Shown: positions 19,601-29,554, numbered from the stretch's first letter. The stretch: DNA of 64,000 nt from Nocardia salmonicida NBRC 13393 (GCF_001613085.1 NZ_BDBR01000004.1:310001-374000); one strand, 5' to 3'. The notes: generated from the sequence alone by a model not told the origin. Program-made: numbers and translations.

Positions 19601-22600
19601 ATCCGTGCCGGTGGCGGCGAGTCGAACGCGCACCGCCGTGGCGCCGACCGCGTGCAGGGTGACGCCCTCCCACGCGAACGGCAACCGGATCTGGTCGCCG
19701 TCGGTATCGCCACCGGCGACGGCCATCGCGTGCAACGCCGCGTCGAGCAGCGCCGGGTGGATCCCGAAGGCTCCCGCCGCGCCGCGCGCCTGCTCCGGCA
19801 GTTCCACCTCGGCGAACAATTCCTCGCCACGTCGCCAGACGGCGCGCAGGCCCTGGAACACCGGGCCGTAGCCATAGCCCGCGTCGGCGAGTTCGGCGTA
19901 AGGATCACCGATCTCGACCGCAGTGGCGCCGGACACGGGCCAGGTGGCCAGCTCCGCTGTCACGACCGCGGGTACATCATCGACGACCAGCGAACCGGTG
20001 GCGTGCACTGTCCACTCCGCCTGCTCACCCTCGTCGTCGAGCTGCTGTGGCCGCGAGTAGATGGTGATGGGCCGATCGTCGCCGGAACCACCGACGACGG
20101 CCTGCACCTCGACACCGCCCCGCTCTGGCAACACCAGCGGCGCCTGCAGCACCAGTTCACCGATCCGAGGGACACCGACCTGGCCACCCGCCAGCAGGGC
20201 GATCTCCACGAACGCGGTGCCCGGCACCAGGATCGAGCCGCCGACCACGTGATCGGCCAGCCACGGCTGGGCCCGAGTCGACAACAGACCGGTCACCAGC
20301 ACATCGTCGCCGCCGCTCGCCTGCGTGATCTTCGCGCCGAGCAGCGGGTGATCGACCACGCCGAGGCCGACACCGGCGACATCGCCGGTCCCGGTCGGCT
20401 TGTCCAGCCAGTAACGCCGGTGCTGGAACGCGTAAGTCGGCAGGTCGACCTGCGCGACCGCGCGCACATCGATGCCCTGCGTCCAGTCGACCGCGGTGCC
20501 CGCGGCGTGCGCGGCGGCCAGACCCGCGTAGAACGCGATCGGCTCGTCGTGCTTGGGCCTCAGCAATGAGGTCGCCACGGCGACTGCCTCGTCGACACCG
20601 TCGTTGAGCACCTCGTCGACCAGGGTGGTCGAACTCGCGCCGGGGCCGACCTCGAGGAACACCGTCGCGCCGAAATCATGCGCGGCGCGCACGCCGTCGG
20701 CGAAGCGGACCGCCTCGCGGACATGGCGCACCCAGTATTCCGGGGTGCACAGCTGCTCGGGCTCGGCGACCGCGCCGGTGACATTGGAGATGATCGGAAT
20801 AGCCGGCCGCTGGTAGGTGAGTGACGCGGCGACCGCGGCGAACTCGGCGAGCATCGGCTCCATGAGCGGCGAGTGGAACGCATGGCTCACCCGCAGCGGT
20901 TTGACCGTGTGCCCGAGCGAGCGCAGCTCTGCCGCGATGTCGTCGACGACCTCGGCCACCCCCGAGATCGTCAGCGCCGACGGGCTGTTGATCGCGGCGA
21001 TGGCCACATTGCTCTCGCGACCGGACAGCAGCGGCAGCACCGTCTGCTCGTCCGCGCGCACCGACAGCATCGCGCCACCCTCGGGCAGTGCCTGCATGAG
21101 TCGCCCGCGCGCGGCGACCAGGGTGGCCGCGTCGTCCAGCGACAGCACGCCGGCGACATGGGCTGCCGAGATCTCGCCGATCGAGTGTCCGAGCACCAGA
21201 TCCGGTCGCACACCGAAACTCTCGGCCAACCGGAACAGCGCCACCTCGACGGCGAACAACGCGGCCTGGGTGAAGGCGGTGTGGTCGAGCAGCGCCGCCT
21301 CGTCGGTGTCGGGCTCGGCGAAGACGACCTCGCGCAGCGACCGCCCCAGTGCGGGGTCGAGCCGGGCGCACACCTCGTCGAAGGCGTCGGCATACACCGG
21401 ATACCGCTCGTACAGCGCGCGTCCCATGCCGACGCGCTGCGCGCCCTGGCCGGGGAACATCACCGCGGTCTTGGCCGAGCTGCCCGCCACACCGACCGCG
21501 ACGTTGGCCCCGGAATCGGCCGTCGCGGCGTCTTCGACAATCGCACCGGCCGTCTTCAGCGCCGCGATCAGTTCCTCGCGGGTGCTACCGAGCACCACCG
21601 CGCGATGAGCGAACCTGGCTCGCTGGGTGGCCAGCGAATACCCGATGTCGGCGGGCGAATGCTCGGGGTGATCGTCGAGGAAGGTGCTCAACCGGGCGAT
21701 CTGATCCGACAGCGCGGGCGCGGTGGCCGCGGAGACGACCCATGCCGTCGCCGCGGGCTCGACCTGGACACCGGTCTCCTCGGGCCCGCTCGCCTCGGTG
21801 GCGGGGGCGGGCGCCTGTTCGAAGATGACGTGCGAGTTGGTGCCGCTGATACCGAAGGCGGACACCGCTGCCCGGCGCGGACGGTCGACCTCGGGCCACT
21901 GCGTGGCCTCGGTCACCAGCTCCACCGCACCCGCGTCCCAGTCCACCTGGTGCGACGGCTCGTCGACGTGCAGGGTCGGCGGCACCGTCCCGTGCCGCAT
22001 CGCCATGATCATCTTGATCGCGCCGGCCACACCGGCCGCGGCACTGCTGTGCCCGATGTTCGACTTGATCGAGCCGAGCAGCAGCGGCGTCGTGCGGTCC
22101 TGGCCGTAGGTGGCCAGCAGCGCGTTCGCCTCGATCGGGTCACCCAATGGGGTACCGGTGCCGTGCGCCTCGACGACATCGACGCCGGACGCCGGAATCT
22201 TGGCATTGCGCAGCGCGGCTTCGATGACCCGCCGCTGCGACGGGCCGTTCGGTGCGGTCAGACCGTTGGACGCACCGTCCTGGTTCACCGCGGATCCGCG
22301 CAACACGGCCAGGATGGGGTGGCCGTTCTTCTGCGCGTCCGAGAGTCGTTCCAGGACAAGCAGTCCGACACCTTCGGACCAGGTGGTGCCGTCGGCGGCG
22401 GCCGCGAACGCCTTGGCCCGCCCGTCCGCCGAGATCACGCGCTGACGGGAGAAGGCGATGAACGCCTCCGGTGTCGGCATGATCGTCGCGCCGCCGGCCA
22501 GTGCCAACGAACATTCGCCCGACCGCAGCGAATTCGCTGCCTGATGAATCGCCACCAGCGACGACGAGCACGCGGTGTCCAGCGAGACCGCGGGGCCCTC

Positions 22601-23185
22601 GAGGCCGAGTGAGTACGCCACTCGGCCCGACGCGACGCTGGAGGTCCGGCCGATCAGCAACCAGCCCGCCAGACCACTGCGGTCTTCCATGATGGTCGGG
22701 CCGTATTCGACCTCGATGATGCCCGCGAACACACCGGTATCGGTGCCGCGCAAAGTATTCGGGTCTATGCCCGCACGTTCGAGCGCCTCCCAGGCGACTT
22801 CGAGCATGTGCCGCTGCTGCGGTTCCATCGCCAGCGCTTCACGCGGGCTGATACCGAAGAAGGCAGCGTCGAAATCGGCAGCGCTGTCCAGGAAGCCGCC
22901 GTGCGAAGAGTACGACGTCCCTTCGTGGTCGGGGTCGGGGTGATAGAGACCGTCGACGTCCCAACCGCGATCGGTCGGAAACTCCGAGATCACGTCACGC
23001 CCGTCGGCGACCATCTGCCACAGGTCCTCGGCAGATTTGACGCCGCCGGGATACCGGCAACCCATGCCGATCACAGCGATGGGCTCGCTCGACCGGTTTT
23101 CCACCTCCTGCAGACGCTGCCGGGTGCGATGCAAGTCGATTGCGGCTCGCTTCAGGTATGCCCGAAGCTCCTCTTCGGTCGCCAT
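16652..23185 (-). CDS. Type I modular polyketide synthase, one complete module KS-AT-DH-ER-KR-ACP
   Basis: A 2177-aa protein starting at the ATG 23185, where GGAGGA lies 8 bases upstream and the N-terminus becomes the classic docking coiled coil ([17 protein letters not shown]). KS active Cys is in DTACSSSL near residue 204, with [12 protein letters not shown] and KSNIGH. AT has GHSIGE (near 667) and HAFH, predicting malonyl-CoA. DH has [10 protein letters not shown] (His near 979), intact here. ER has [10 protein letters not shown] near 1557. KR has GGTGVLGG near 1745, a TDD motif and [11 protein letters not shown] has GFDSL near 2058. The C-terminus ([13 protein letters not shown]) is a docking tail. 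This is the first gene of the seven-gene minus-strand operon and should install one fully reduced two-carbon unit. Confidence 0.97.
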   Translation of the reverse strand: MATEEELRAYLKRAAIDLHRTRQRLQEVENRSSEPIAVIGMGCRYPGGVKSAEDLWQMVADGRDVISEFPTDRGWDVDGLYHPDPDHEGTSYSSHGGFLDSAADFDAAFFGISPREALAMEPQQRHMLEVAWEALERAGIDPNTLRGTDTGVFAGIIEVEYGPTIMEDRSGLAGWLLIGRTSSVASGRVAYSLGLEGPAVSLDTACSSSLVAIHQAANSLRSGECSLALAGGATIMPTPEAFIAFSRQRVISADGRAKAFAAAADGTTWSEGVGLLVLERLSDAQKNGHPILAVLRGSAVNQDGASNGLTAPNGPSQRRVIEAALRNAKIPASGVDVVEAHGTGTPLGDPIEANALLATYGQDRTTPLLLGSIKSNIGHSSAAAGVAGAIKMIMAMRHGTVPPTLHVDEPSHQVDWDAGAVELVTEATQWPEVDRPRRAAVSAFGISGTNSHVIFEQAPAPATEASGPEETGVQVEPAATAWVVSAATAPALSDQIARLSTFLDDHPEHSPADIGYSLATQRARFAHRAVVLGSTREELIAALKTAGAIVEDAATADSGANVAVGVAGSSAKTAVMFPGQGAQRVGMGRALYERYPVYADAFDEVCARLDPALGRSLREVVFAEPDTDEAALLDHTAFTQAALFAVEVALFRLAESFGVRPDLVLGHSIGEISAAHVAGVLSLDDAATLVAARGRLMQALPEGGAMLSVRADEQTVLPLLSGRESNVAIAAINSPSALTISGVAEVVDDIAAELRSLGHTVKPLRVSHAFHSPLMEPMLAEFAAVAASLTYQRPAIPIISNVTGAVAEPEQLCTPEYWVRHVREAVRFADGVRAAHDFGATVFLEVGPGASSTTLVDEVLNDGVDEAVAVATSLLRPKHDEPIAFYAGLAAAHAAGTAVDWTQGIDVRAVAQVDLPTYAFQHRRYWLDKPTGTGDVAGVGLGVVDHPLLGAKITQASGGDDVLVTGLLSTRAQPWLADHVVGGSILVPGTAFVEIALLAGGQVGVPRIGELVLQAPLVLPERGGVEVQAVVGGSGDDRPITIYSRPQQLDDEGEQAEWTVHATGSLVVDDVPAVVTAELATWPVSGATAVEIGDPYAELADAGYGYGPVFQGLRAVWRRGEELFAEVELPEQARGAAGAFGIHPALLDAALHAMAVAGGDTDGDQIRLPFAWEGVTLHAVGATAVRVRLAATGTDRMSITAVDAAGAPVVTVDGLSLRAMSRDALGGSTKTAAAEGLYALTWVPQPVIEAAQGNWEPYADVENEYEEVVTTGSDKAVVLRFGSDTPEVPGPDAVRTTVTTVLRRVQDVLADERNADATLVVVTSHAVSIEGAEAIGDLAVAPVWGLLRSAQAEQPDRIQLVDVDDADDYRAAVAATLGGSEGQVAFRRGVPHVPRLARPGADSAAGSARVGTQPWLLTSLGKGTLHGDNIVLVESSDSEPLQSGEVRVQLRASGMNFRDVLIVLGMYPDPDAPIGGEGAGIIVDVADDVTEFAIGDKVMGLFSGLGSTVVSDQRMVAAMPEGWTYAQAAAVPAVFGTAYYSLVDLAGVQAGESLLIHAATGGVGMAATQLARHLGLEVYATASEPKWKTLREIGYDDAHIGNSRTLDFEQKFLAATDGRGVDVVLDSLAGDFVDASLRLLPRGGRFIEMGQTDVRDPEKIAQEYPGVAYRGFVLMEAGPDRLHEILTDLVALFASGALQPLPVTTWDVRRAPEAFRFLSQARHVGKNVLTIPALLDPEGTVLVTGGTGVLGGEIARHLVQARGMRHLLLTSRSGSAAAGASALREELIALGAEVEIAACDVADRDALAALLADIPQAHPLTAVVHTAGVTDDAVFGAQTPKSLETALRPKVDAAWNLHEATQDLALAEFVLYSSVAGVLGGPGQANYAAANVYLDALAQHRQRLGLPATSIAWGLWAQASGITAELSDIDRARMRRDGMIGIDTTDGVVMFDNALSMGAALTVAARLDLAAIRAAGADDPTLLPPPLRGLLRAAPRRASGGAGEAGESSSLAKSLLAMSPVDQERTMLNLIRSHAAAVLGHDSPDEIGPGQAFTDLGFDSLGAVEFRNRLKSATGLKLTTTVVFDYPTPAILAQYMCEEIVPADAAAARILAEIDTVASGFAAAALSSAERVDIADRLDALLRAVRGEEDDAVISELGSAADDELFEFFDNDPASLG

Positions 23186-23514
23186 TGCGCGTTTCCTCCG
23201 ATGAACGATGTGATTCGCGGTTCGCCGATTCCGACGCGACTTCGCGTGGATCGCACTCCGGCTGGCGTGTTCGCCGTCGATTGCTCCGGCGGCCAACATC
23301 ACCCATCGTCAACGGACCCGGCACTCGCTGGAACCCCTAGCTACTCCCCTACTTGCCGCACAACCGTTCGGATGGCTACCTGCCGTCTACCGGGGTAGCG
23401 TTCGTCTCGGCATGACGACTTGACGACCCCCACATTGCGTGCGTAAATAAGAACGATCGTTCGTTCAGAGCACAGAAGATCGCCATCGGACGCCAAGGGG
23501 AGATAGGGCCGGAA
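23186..23514. other. Divergent intergenic region between PKS operon and SGNH gene
   Basis: These 329 bases separate two divergently read genes and must hold the PKS operon promoter and that of the plus-strand hydrolase. The only clear element is the palindrome at 23451-23462. No gene is seen. Confidence 0.6.
23451..23462. promoter_or_regulatory. Probable TetR operator upstream of the SGNH hydrolase gene
   Basis: Perfect 12-bp palindrome GAACGATCGTTC directly after a GTGCGTAAATAA segment. Nearly the same arrangement (GTGCGTTAATAG, then CGAACGTTCG) stands before the MFS gene at 24993-25002. The TetR gene between the two targets is the likely repressor. Confidence 0.55.
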
Positions 23515-24195
23515 ATGACCTCGCAGACTTGGACAGAAGAGACCGACCCCGACTGCATCGACGACGCCAGCGCCGCGGCGATGCTCGACGGTGCTCCGTG
23601 GCGGCGGCTCGCCGTCATCGGCGACAGCACCGCGATAGGTCTCGGCGCGCCCTATCGGGGCTACCGCAGGCTGACATCGTTCGCCCGGATGGCCGATACG
23701 TTGGCGATGGCGGTCGGTCCGATCAACTACATGAACCTCGGCACCCCGTGGGCAACTTCACGTCAAGTCGTCGAAGAGCAGAAAGACCTGATGGTGGCGT
23801 TCAAGCCCGATCTGGTGATGATCTCGTGCGGCGGCAACGACCTGATGGCCGAGACCCCGGACTACGCCGCGATCGCGGCCAATCTCACCGAACTGTTCGA
23901 GGCAGGCAAGAGCATCGGCGCGCAGACGATGACAATGACCCTGGCCGACGCTTTTCCCGACGCGGCGATGGTGCGCTTTCGGAGCAGCTTGGCGCGGCTC
24001 AACGAACTGGTGCGCAGCATCGCCGCCGAGCACGACGCGATCCTCATCGACCTGTGGCATCACTCGGTCGGGCATCGCCCCGACGTGATGAGCAACGACC
24101 GGATCCACTTCAACATGTCGGGCCACGCCGTACTCGCCGCCGAAGCCGTCAAGGCGCTCGCGGCCCATATTCCGCAGCAGGCCAACACCGCCTAG
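23515..24195 (+). CDS. SGNH-family hydrolase (GDSL esterase), cytoplasmic
   Basis: A 226-aa protein with no signal peptide. Block I is AVIGDSTAIGLGAP, so the nucleophile Ser is at about residue 41. Block III is SCGGNDL and block V is NDRIHFNMSGHAVLA, giving the catalytic Asp and His. This matches the lysophospholipase L1-like SGNH group. The ATG at 23515 follows AGGGCCGGAA. Its stop overlaps the stop of the convergent TetR gene. The operator upstream is shared in type with that of the MFS gene, so the hydrolase and the exporter seem to respond to the same ligand. Substrate unknown. Confidence 0.85.
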   Translation: MTSQTWTEETDPDCIDDASAAAMLDGAPWRRLAVIGDSTAIGLGAPYRGYRRLTSFARMADTLAMAVGPINYMNLGTPWATSRQVVEEQKDLMVAFKPDLVMISCGGNDLMAETPDYAAIAANLTELFEAGKSIGAQTMTMTLADAFPDAAMVRFRSSLARLNELVRSIAAEHDAILIDLWHHSVGHRPDVMSNDRIHFNMSGHAVLAAEAVKALAAHIPQQANTA

Positions 24196-24830
24196 CCGAT
24201 CAGGGCCGGCGCGCGATCCCCGCCGGTGGCGCATTCACGCAGCAACCGCAGCATTGTGGCGCGCGCCCGATCGAAGACGTCCGGGTCGCCGAGCAAGATC
24301 ATGTCGGACGCGGCAGCACGCTCGATCGCGGCCAGTTCGAACGCCAGTTGGGCCGGGTCGGTCTCGGCCGAGATCTCACCCAGCTGCTTGGCCTCGATCA
24401 CGGTCTGGCGGTGAAACTCGTGCCACTGCTGCCAGACCGCCACGATCGCGTCGCGTACCCGTCCCGGCCGTGCGCCGAATTCCGCGCCGACCGACAGGAA
24501 GAAGCACGCCCCACCCGAACCGATGTCCTCGTTGAGATGGTCGATCCACGCATCGCAGAGGGTACGCAACCGGACGAGGCCGGACGGCTGGCGCAACGCG
24601 GGGCTGATCACCGACGCGATGAACTCGGCCTTCGCCTCCTCGATCGCCGCCAGCTGCAATTCCTCTTTGGAACCGAAGAGCCCGAAAACGCCGCTCTTGC
24701 TGGCACCCAGCGAAGTTGCCAGACGCCCGATCGTGAGCCGGTCCAGCCCCTCGACCGCACCGACCCGGACCGCTTCTCGCAGGATGGCACGGCGGGTGTC
24801 CTGCCCACGCGCGGTCTGGATATCGCTCAT
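24192..24830 (-). CDS. TetR/AcrR-family transcriptional regulator
   Basis: A 212-aa protein. The N-terminal helix-turn-helix (residues about 12-58) reads TIGRLATSLGASKSGVFGLF with a following GSKEEL, the classic TetR recognition region. The rest is the all-helical ligand-binding domain. It is divergent from the MFS exporter and convergent with the SGNH gene (4-base stop overlap). Similar palindromes before both neighbours suggest that it represses both and is released by an exported small molecule. Confidence 0.9.
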   Translation of the reverse strand: MSDIQTARGQDTRRAILREAVRVGAVEGLDRLTIGRLATSLGASKSGVFGLFGSKEELQLAAIEEAKAEFIASVISPALRQPSGLVRLRTLCDAWIDHLNEDIGSGGACFFLSVGAEFGARPGRVRDAIVAVWQQWHEFHRQTVIEAKQLGEISAETDPAQLAFELAAIERAAASDMILLGDPDVFDRARATMLRLLRECATGGDRAPALIG

Positions 24831-24992
24831 CGACCGAACTCCTTTCCTGATAAAAGTCCGATACGCCCGTTTGTCGTGGCGTACCCATCACCCACGATAG
24901 CCGAACAATCGTGCGGCCAGTTAGAGCACCTCGCGGCGGCGGAGCCAACATCTCTTGCATGTCCAGGATGCCCGTGCGTTAATAGATGCGTA

Positions 24993-25002
24993 CGAACGTT
25001 CG
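24993..25002. promoter_or_regulatory. Probable TetR operator upstream of the MFS exporter
   Basis: Perfect palindrome CGAACGTTCG within GTACGAACGTTCGGTTC, preceded by GTGCGTTAATAG. It sits between the TetR gene and the MFS gene and resembles the site at 23451-23462, as expected for a local repressor that also controls itself. Confidence 0.6.
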
Positions 25003-25028
25003 GTTCAACATAAGACTGAGAGGTCGTC

Positions 25029-25094
25029 ATGAACGTTTTCCCCTCCACCGCGCGCCCGCGCGGACGGTGCGACGATCGGACAGGTAAACGATGA
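25029..25094 (+). CDS. Possible 21-aa leader peptide coupled to the MFS gene
   Basis: An ATG at 25029 with GAGAGG six bases upstream opens a 21-codon frame whose TGA overlaps the MFS start (ATGA). The peptide starts MNVFPSTARPRG and is Arg-rich. Translational coupling to the exporter is the simplest reading. It may only be a spurious frame in a 5' UTR. Confidence 0.35.
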   Translation: MNVFPSTARPRGRCDDRTGKR

Positions 25095-26527
25095 CCGACA
25101 AGACCACGACCGAAGCGCCGTCCGCGGTGGAGCCCCGTCGCGTTCTACTGATCACCGCGCTGGCCACCTTTGTGGCGTTCCTCGACATGTCCGTGGTGAA
25201 CGTCGCGTTCCGCAGCATCGCCGAGGACTTCTCGGACACGTCGCTCTCCACGCTGTCCTGGGTTGTGAGCGGCTACGCCGTGTTCTTCGCGGCGGTACTC
25301 ACCCCGGTCGGCCGCTATGCCGACCTGATCGGCCGCAAGACAGTGTTCCTGTGGTCGCTGCTCGGGTTCACCGTCGCGTCCACGTTGTGCGCCGCGGCGC
25401 CGACCATCGAAGTTCTCATCGGCGCTCGCGCACTGCAAGGTATGGCGGCGGGTGGCATGATTCCCGCCGCGCTCGGCCTGGTTCTCGGCGCGTATCCGCC
25501 GGAGAAGCGGGTCGCGGCGGTCGCGGCGTGGGCAGGCGCCGCATCGGTGTCCGCGGCGTTCGGTCCCGCGGTCGGCGGCTTCCTGGTATCGGCCTTCGAT
25601 TGGCCCGCCATCTTCCTCATCAACGTCCCCGTCGGGATCTTCGCCCTGATCGCGGGCCGCGCCTGGCTGCCCGAGATCAAGGTTCCCTCCTCGGTACGGC
25701 CCGATCCGATCGGCGCCATCCTGGTCGCGGTCGGCGTCGGCGCGGCCGTAGTCGGGTTGACCCAGGGCGGCTCATGGGGTTGGACCAGTCCGGCCTTCCT
25801 CGGCTGCACCATCGGCGGGCTCGTGCTCCTCGCGCTGGGCATCCTGCGCTCGATGCGCACGCCGGTGCCGACCTTCGAGGTCGACCTGTGGCGCAATCGC
25901 ACCTTCGCCTCGGCGAGCGCCGTCTCCTTCCTGTTCGGCATCGTGATGTTCGCCTGGCTACTGGCGACCCCGCTGTGGACCCTGCTCGTCTGGGACTACT
26001 CCGTCTGGGAAACCGGTCTGGCCAACACTCCCGGCGCCTTCACGGCGGCGGTCGGTGCGGCCATCGTCGGCAAGTCCAAGCACCCCGACATCGCGCGCCT
26101 CGCGACGATCGCGGGCACCATCTGCTTCGGCGTCTCGGCGGTTCTGTTCGCGCTCCTGCTCGATGAGACGCCGCACTTCTGGACGGTGTGGTTCCCGGTC
26201 GGCCTGCTCCTCGGCCTCGGCATCGGCCTGGTGATGACGGCGGTGTCCAGCGCCGCCGCGACCTCGGTGCCGGAGCAGAAGTTCGCCTCTGGCTACGGCA
26301 TGAGCACCACCGCCCGCCAGATGGGCGGTGGCCTGGGCGTCGCGGCCTTCGCGGCGATCACCACGTCGGTTACCACCGGCTGGCTCGACGGACTGCAAAC
26401 GGTGTTCTGGTTCAGCGCCATCGGGTGCATCCCCGTAGTCCTGGCCGCCCTTCCGATGGGTCCGACCGTTTCGGCACCGCTCGCCGAGGCCATCGCCGAG
26501 CCGGAGCCTTCACCGACACAGGCATAA
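25091..26527 (+). CDS. MFS drug exporter (DHA2, 14-TM type)
   Basis: A 478-aa membrane protein with about 14 hydrophobic segments. The first loop after TM2 has the MFS motif A (GRYADLIGRKT), and motif C-like Gly/Pro-rich helices follow (GPAVGGFLVSAF). TM1 contains LDMSVVNVAF, matching the motif D1 region (LDxTVVNVALP) of DHA2 drug:H+ antiporters such as EmrB/QacA. It is divergent from the TetR gene and has its operator upstream, a standard efflux arrangement. It may export the neighbouring polyketide or a toxic compound. Confidence 0.9.
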   Translation: MTDKTTTEAPSAVEPRRVLLITALATFVAFLDMSVVNVAFRSIAEDFSDTSLSTLSWVVSGYAVFFAAVLTPVGRYADLIGRKTVFLWSLLGFTVASTLCAAAPTIEVLIGARALQGMAAGGMIPAALGLVLGAYPPEKRVAAVAAWAGAASVSAAFGPAVGGFLVSAFDWPAIFLINVPVGIFALIAGRAWLPEIKVPSSVRPDPIGAILVAVGVGAAVVGLTQGGSWGWTSPAFLGCTIGGLVLLALGILRSMRTPVPTFEVDLWRNRTFASASAVSFLFGIVMFAWLLATPLWTLLVWDYSVWETGLANTPGAFTAAVGAAIVGKSKHPDIARLATIAGTICFGVSAVLFALLLDETPHFWTVWFPVGLLLGLGIGLVMTAVSSAAATSVPEQKFASGYGMSTTARQMGGGLGVAAFAAITTSVTTGWLDGLQTVFWFSAIGCIPVVLAALPMGPTVSAPLAEAIAEPEPSPTQA

Positions 26528-26534
26528 CCGCGCC

Positions 26535-26577
26535 CCTGAGCGGGGCCGCGGATCACTCATTCGCGGCCCCGCTCAGG
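26535..26577 (+). terminator. Intrinsic terminator after the MFS gene
   Basis: Perfect 16-bp stem (26535-26550 with 26562-26577, arm CCTGAGCGGGGCCGCG) with an 11-base loop and a short T-run (TGTTT), eight bases after the MFS stop. Confidence 0.85.
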
Positions 26578-26737
26578 TGTTTCCGGGGCATGGCGCGCAC
26601 CGGAAAGCCATTGGCTCGGCGATCGCCGACCGCATCGCCACGTGGACAGCCACCCTGTCCTGAGCCACTCCCGCACGAAATCCCACGACCGGTCACAACC
26701 GCGAACCTCCGTTTCTCCTACTGATCAGGAGCCTCGT

Positions 26738-27232
26738 ATGTCCACCAAGGAACAGAGCCCGAGCAGGCCGCCATTGTTGAACCGAAGTGTCATCCAGGTC
26801 GCCGCGGCGGCGAACGCAGGTCTCGGCCTAGCGTCATTCGCGCTCGCGGCAGACCTCTGGAAACTCGACGACGGCCTGTCGACCCCGCTGCTGTACCTCA
26901 TCGGAGCACTGTGCTCCGTCGCCGCGTTCGTCACTGCGTGGGGCAGCCGCGAGGTCGGCGAGGGGGGATGGATCGTGGGAGTCGTCGCGATCGACGCTGT
27001 CGTGACGATCGCCTTCATCGCGACGATGATCCTGTCGTGGGATCAGATCACGCTCGCCGGCGGCTATTTCGCGATGGCCGGAGTATCCATCGCGACCCTC
27101 GCGTCGCTGGCTACCGTGGCAGCGGCACTGGCGACCAAAGATGTGGATGCTTCAGCGAGTCCGGGGCACCAGCCGCAGCGTTTCCCGGCTAGAGACCTTC
27201 GCGGACAGCTTCTTTCGCCCCAGCTCAACTGA
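26738..27232 (+). CDS. Four-helix integral membrane protein, unknown function
   Basis: The 164-aa protein starts at the ATG 26738, 7 bases after AGGAG; the frame is open further upstream without a good start. Four hydrophobic stretches can be seen (about residues 20-38, 47-63, 72-92 and 101-122), with a polar, Pro/Gln-rich C-terminus. I do not recognise the family. It is convergent with the response regulator of the lanthipeptide operon, 30 bases away, and separated from the MFS gene by a terminator, so it is probably monocistronic. Confidence 0.7.
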   Translation: MSTKEQSPSRPPLLNRSVIQVAAAANAGLGLASFALAADLWKLDDGLSTPLLYLIGALCSVAAFVTAWGSREVGEGGWIVGVVAIDAVVTIAFIATMILSWDQITLAGGYFAMAGVSIATLASLATVAAALATKDVDASASPGHQPQRFPARDLRGQLLSPQLN

Positions 27233-27262
27233 CAGCGCATCCGGGCGGACTCCCGCCCCGCC

Positions 27263-27913
27263 TCAGCACATCAGGCCGCTGCGGTAGGCGAGCACCACCG
27301 CCTGGGTGCGGTCGCGAGAACCGGTTTTGGCGATGACGTGGGAGACGTGGGTGCGGGTGGTGGCTTCGCTGATGAACAAGCGAGCGCTGATCTCGGCATT
27401 CGCGTATCCCATCGCCATCAACACCAGCACCTCGCGCTCCCGGTTGGTCAGCCCGGCCACGGTTCCTGGTGTAGCGGAGGTGGGCGGGGTAGCCGATCTC
27501 AGTGCGGTCAGGACGCCGCTGACCACGGCGGGATCGAGCCAGCCTTCGCCCGCGGCGCAGGCGCGAATCGCCTCGGCGAGGTCTGCGGGTGCCGCGTGCT
27601 TGAGGAGAAATCCGCTGGCACTCGCGGCGAGGGCTTGTTGCACAGCCTGCTGTTCGTTGAAGGTAGTGAGCACGAGAACTGCTGGTGCGTCGATGGATTC
27701 GCAGATTTCGCGGGTGGCGCTGATACCATCGGTCCCTGGCATGCGCAGGTCCATCAGAACCACATCGGGCTGGACTGCCGCGGCGAGTTCGACCGCCGTG
27801 GTGCCGTCGCTTGCCTCACCCACCACCTCGATGTCGGAGATGCCGCCGAGTAGCAATACGACACCGGCACGCACCAGGGCTTCGTCTTCGGCGATGATCA
27901 CACTGATCGTCAC
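27263..27913 (-). CDS. NarL/LuxR-family response regulator, lanthipeptide operon
   Basis: A 216-aa regulator starting with the GTG at 27913 that overlaps the kinase stop (GTGA). The receiver domain has the acidic pair in IIAEDEALVRAG and the phospho-acceptor Asp near residue 55 in VVLMDLRMPGTDG. The C-terminal LuxR-type helix-turn-helix has LTNREREVLVLMAMGYANA and ISEATTRTHVSHV. It is the last gene of the lanthipeptide operon and is the evident partner of the histidine kinase. It probably controls the operon promoter, but no target site is proven. Confidence 0.95.
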   Translation of the reverse strand: MTISVIIAEDEALVRAGVVLLLGGISDIEVVGEASDGTTAVELAAAVQPDVVLMDLRMPGTDGISATREICESIDAPAVLVLTTFNEQQAVQQALAASASGFLLKHAAPADLAEAIRACAAGEGWLDPAVVSGVLTALRSATPPTSATPGTVAGLTNREREVLVLMAMGYANAEISARLFISEATTRTHVSHVIAKTGSRDRTQAVVLAYRSGLMC

Positions 27914-29115
27914 GAGGCGTTCTCCTGGATTGCGGTGGGGCTCAACGGTATCTCCGAGACCACGGACCAGCCGGTGCCATCCGGTCCGTATTCGACTGTG
28001 CCACTGAGTGTTTGCAACCTTTGAGTGAGCCCGGCCAGGCCCTGGTGAGTGGAGAGTCGATCGACCTGTGCGACGGGACCGTCCCCGCCTGTACTGCGCA
28101 CCGCGACGGTCACACTGGTGCGATGCCAGCCGATGCTGATATCGACGGTCGCACCGGCGCCGGCGTGTTTGGCGACGTTGGTCAGCGATTCCTGCACGAG
28201 CCGGTAGGCCGCCAGGTCGATGTCGGGGTCGACGTTCGGTGGACGGGTGCCATCGGTGTCGAGGCGAATACGCAGCCCACCGGCGCGATTCAGCTCGATC
28301 AGGCTCTCGAGTGTGGCCGGTGCGCTGCCACGGGAGTGCGCCGCGCGCGAGACGTCGATGGGGGCGCGCAACAGTCCGAGCAGGTCGTGTAGTTCGCCCA
28401 TCGCCTGTGTCCCTGCTCGTTCGATCACCGCCAAGGCTTCGGCTACCTTCGGATGACCGTCGGGGGTGAACGCGCGGGCGGCCGCGGCGTGCAGGATCAT
28501 TGCGGCCACCGCACCGGACACGCTGTCGTGGAGCTCGTGCGCCAGCCGCAGCCGTTGCGCCGCCAATGCGGCCTCGGCCTCGGCGGCCAGGCGCGCCTGC
28601 GTCGCCAGCGCGCGGTGCTCGCGCAGATAGAGCAGGCGGCCCACACCCCACACGACACCGAGTGCCAATTCCCACATCGTTCCGGCGATGAGGTAGTGAC
28701 TCAGCTCCGGCCCAGCGGCTCCGGCCAGCCCGTTGTGATAGGTGAACAGTCCGAGCGAGAGCGCGGACCCGGCGAGGATCAGTCGAGCCGCGGACGCGGA
28801 CACCCGGCAGGCAGCCGCGAAAGTGGCGACGAGCAGATAACCGACCGGGAAATACGTCGGCACAACGAAATTCATCGCGGTGAATCCCCAGGCCACCGCC
28901 CACACCGCGATCGGGAAACGTCCGCGCGCCAGCAGCGTCGTACTCAGCAGGACAGCCGCGGTCGGCACCACCCACAACGGAAGCGAACCGCCGCCGATGA
29001 GCTGACGATCGCCACCCCACGCCGCCAGATCGATACCACCGACAGCGACGACCAGTGCGACGTCGGCGAGGCGGCGTAGCGGTGTGGTCTCGGGGCCGAG
29101 TTCAGCCACCGCCAA
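27910..29115 (-). CDS. NarL-type sensor histidine kinase, lanthipeptide operon
   Basis: A 401-aa membrane kinase. Five or six hydrophobic segments occupy about residues 15-155 without a large extracellular domain, so sensing probably occurs in or at the membrane. The HisKA_3 H-box is LAHELHDSVSGAVAAM (His near 195). The HATPase_c domain has the N-box VQESLTNVAKHA and the G-box GLAGLTQRL. This is the DesK/NarX-like class that pairs with LuxR-type regulators. It overlaps the upstream 150-aa gene by 14 bases and the regulator by 4. It may sense the peptide itself or envelope stress. Confidence 0.93.
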   Translation of the reverse strand: MAVAELGPETTPLRRLADVALVVAVGGIDLAAWGGDRQLIGGGSLPLWVVPTAAVLLSTTLLARGRFPIAVWAVAWGFTAMNFVVPTYFPVGYLLVATFAAACRVSASAARLILAGSALSLGLFTYHNGLAGAAGPELSHYLIAGTMWELALGVVWGVGRLLYLREHRALATQARLAAEAEAALAAQRLRLAHELHDSVSGAVAAMILHAAAARAFTPDGHPKVAEALAVIERAGTQAMGELHDLLGLLRAPIDVSRAAHSRGSAPATLESLIELNRAGGLRIRLDTDGTRPPNVDPDIDLAAYRLVQESLTNVAKHAGAGATVDISIGWHRTSVTVAVRSTGGDGPVAQVDRLSTHQGLAGLTQRLQTLSGTVEYGPDGTGWSVVSEIPLSPTAIQENAS

Positions 29116-29554
29116 GGAGCTTCCATACCCAGGTCAGTGGGTTGCCGATCGACATCGCCGGCGGCGGGGTCGCGGCGGCGATGTCGGTGAGTACGTTACG
29201 TACGGCCGCGATGACGTCGTCGCGACTCGGTTCGGCCAGCCCGCCGTCGATCTCACCGAGGGTGACCGGAACCCCGCGGGGCGGTGCCGCCGAGATTTCT
29301 GCCAGTTGGAGCAGCACGATATCCGGTGCTTCCGGCACGACAATCGTCGCCGAGACATCGACCACTTCGCCATACTCGTGCGCCGCGCTGAACACCCCGA
29401 GCCGCAGTGGCGTTTCTCGCTCAGCGAGCCTCGCCGCCAACGGCGGGTGCGCGAGGGCGAATTCCCGCTCGAGCAGCGTCGCCCGGCCGACCGGCAGACC
29501 GGTGGCGCCACCTTCGTCCACTGCGTACACGACTACGAAAGTGCGTGCTGTCAT
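29102..29554 (-). CDS. Unknown 150-aa protein in the lanthipeptide operon
   Basis: I do not recognise this family. The 150-aa protein has an alpha/beta pattern with short strands (TFVVVYAVDE, VSATIVVP, IVLLQLAE), no signal peptide, and a Gly-rich hydrophobic C-terminus (NPLTWVWKLLGGG). It lies 33 bases after the MFS gene and overlaps the kinase start by 14 bases, so it is in the same transcript. Possible roles are an accessory factor for the sensor kinase or immunity; neither can be shown from sequence. Confidence 0.7.
   Translation of the reverse strand: MTARTFVVVYAVDEGGATGLPVGRATLLEREFALAHPPLAARLAERETPLRLGVFSAAHEYGEVVDVSATIVVPEAPDIVLLQLAEISAAPPRGVPVTLGEIDGGLAEPSRDDVIAAVRNVLTDIAAATPPPAMSIGNPLTWVWKLLGGG

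Noticed and set aside
27914..29020. N-terminal extension of the response regulator frame (total 585 codons)
   Set aside because: It overlaps the histidine kinase completely and is Arg-rich; the regulator starts at the GTG 27913 coupled to the kinase stop.
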